A model generated the notes under the pieces. It did no database searches, was not told the DNA's origin, and worked only from the letters and a program-made list of their open reading frames with translations. The translations under genes and the position numbers were made by a program. DNA of 64,000 nucleotides, taken from the NCBI GenBank assembly GCA_902729315.2, contig LR746270.1, positions 3,496,501 through 3,560,500 of the forward strand. The letters are read 5' to 3'. Of the stretch, positions 63,545-64,000 are shown piece after piece; the stretch's first letter is position 1, and each line of letters begins with the position of its first letter. The DNA comes from Spirodela intermedia (Eukaryota; Streptophyta; Magnoliopsida; Alismatales; Araceae).

Positions 63545-63718
63545 CACGTGGCCTCCGCCACGAGAATCGAGGGTAATACGTGTTAATCAGCGGTCAAGAT
63601 TGGCTGAGATAGATGCTACGATTTCATTAAAGACCACGCGTTCTAATTATTTATTTACACGGTTTACAGGGAAACCACGTATATGATGTAAGGGGACGCA
63701 CGTGTTACTCTACACGTG
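63545..63718. promoter_or_regulatory. G-box/ABRE cluster
   Basis: Three perfect CACGTG hexamers (63545-63550, 63699-63704, 63713-63718), two extended to CACGTGGC, lie within 175 bp. Further ACGTG or CCACGT cores are at 63578-63582 and 63675-63680. This is a typical bZIP/bHLH target arrangement. It lies about 400-600 bp upstream of the KH leader and may instead serve a gene to the right of the window. Confidence 0.6.
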
Positions 63719-64000
63719 GCGCAATCCTTCCATCTCGTGATGGAACCGATGGGCCCAACACCTCCGCCTTGTGGGCCTCGTGTACGAAGCCCGGGCCGAA
63801 ATACTGAAACATGAACCAAGATCATCATAGAGATCAATTGTTCGATCGGACGGTGAAAAATTAATAGTAAACGATAAACTGGAGAAAAGGTGGGCTGCTT
63901 GGAACGTGGGCCAGCCCATTAACACACCCGGAATACTCCTTTTCGGTTTAATCCTATAATTTAATTTCCCAATGTTAATATTTTGTTATTTTCTTTCATA
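63719..64000. other. Right edge: TGGGCC-bearing intergenic DNA
   Basis: GGGCCC/TGGGCC motifs occur at about 63750-63795 and 63907-63917, and no gene is visible. The sequence becomes AT-rich at the end. Confidence 0.4.

Overview
The window is plant nuclear DNA, almost certainly from a flowering plant. Every recognisable gene is a split, plant-type housekeeping or signalling gene with GT-AG introns: coatomer gamma, a plant G-protein beta subunit, a SEC14-like protein, a plant-type 5'-nucleotidase, AP-3 sigma, an IKU2/RLK7-type receptor kinase and a multi-KH RNA-binding protein. Between the genes lie AT-rich DNA, long GA/GATA microsatellites and a decayed Ty1/copia retrotransposon. Some late COPG exons and the whole receptor-kinase gene are GC-rich, as is common in monocots and some early-diverging angiosperms; I do not name a species.

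Layout. 1-3991 (+): the 3' part of COPG. 5446-10361 (-): the G-beta gene, complete in six exons, converging on COPG; a 36-nt terminal exon lies beyond a 1.3-kb intron filled with a minisatellite. 10362-12343: divergent promoter and leader. 12344-14531 (+): SEC14/CRAL-TRIO protein. 14532-17519: AT-rich intergenic DNA. 17520-30550 (+): a HAD-type 5'-nucleotidase in about 17 exons with a transit-peptide-like first exon. 31568-40935: a GATA/GA microsatellite split by a degenerate copia element (LTRs 31880-32092 and 40390-40618) that contains a diverged internal tandem duplication. 41241-43769 (+): AP-3 sigma. 46312-49453 (+): LRR receptor kinase. 49454-58167: gene-poor DNA with a 410-bp-period repeat and an unassigned GC-rich island. 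58168-62252 (-): protein with five KH domains. 62253-64000: its leader and promoter, with a G-box/ABRE cluster.

The genes do not form a pathway or cluster. COPG and AP-3 sigma both serve vesicle coats, but that looks like chance proximity in eukaryotic DNA. The striking feature is the amount of tandem repetition, including four separate minisatellites inside introns or promoters, plus several perfect fold-back sequences in introns.

I found no convincing new multi-gene system. The most interesting non-genic candidate is at 37979-38241: a plant USE-like box, a TATA box at RNA-polymerase-III-type spacing, a GC-rich body with self-complementary parts and a T-tract. All exon coordinates were derived by hand from splice consensus, reading frame and family knowledge, without alignment software.
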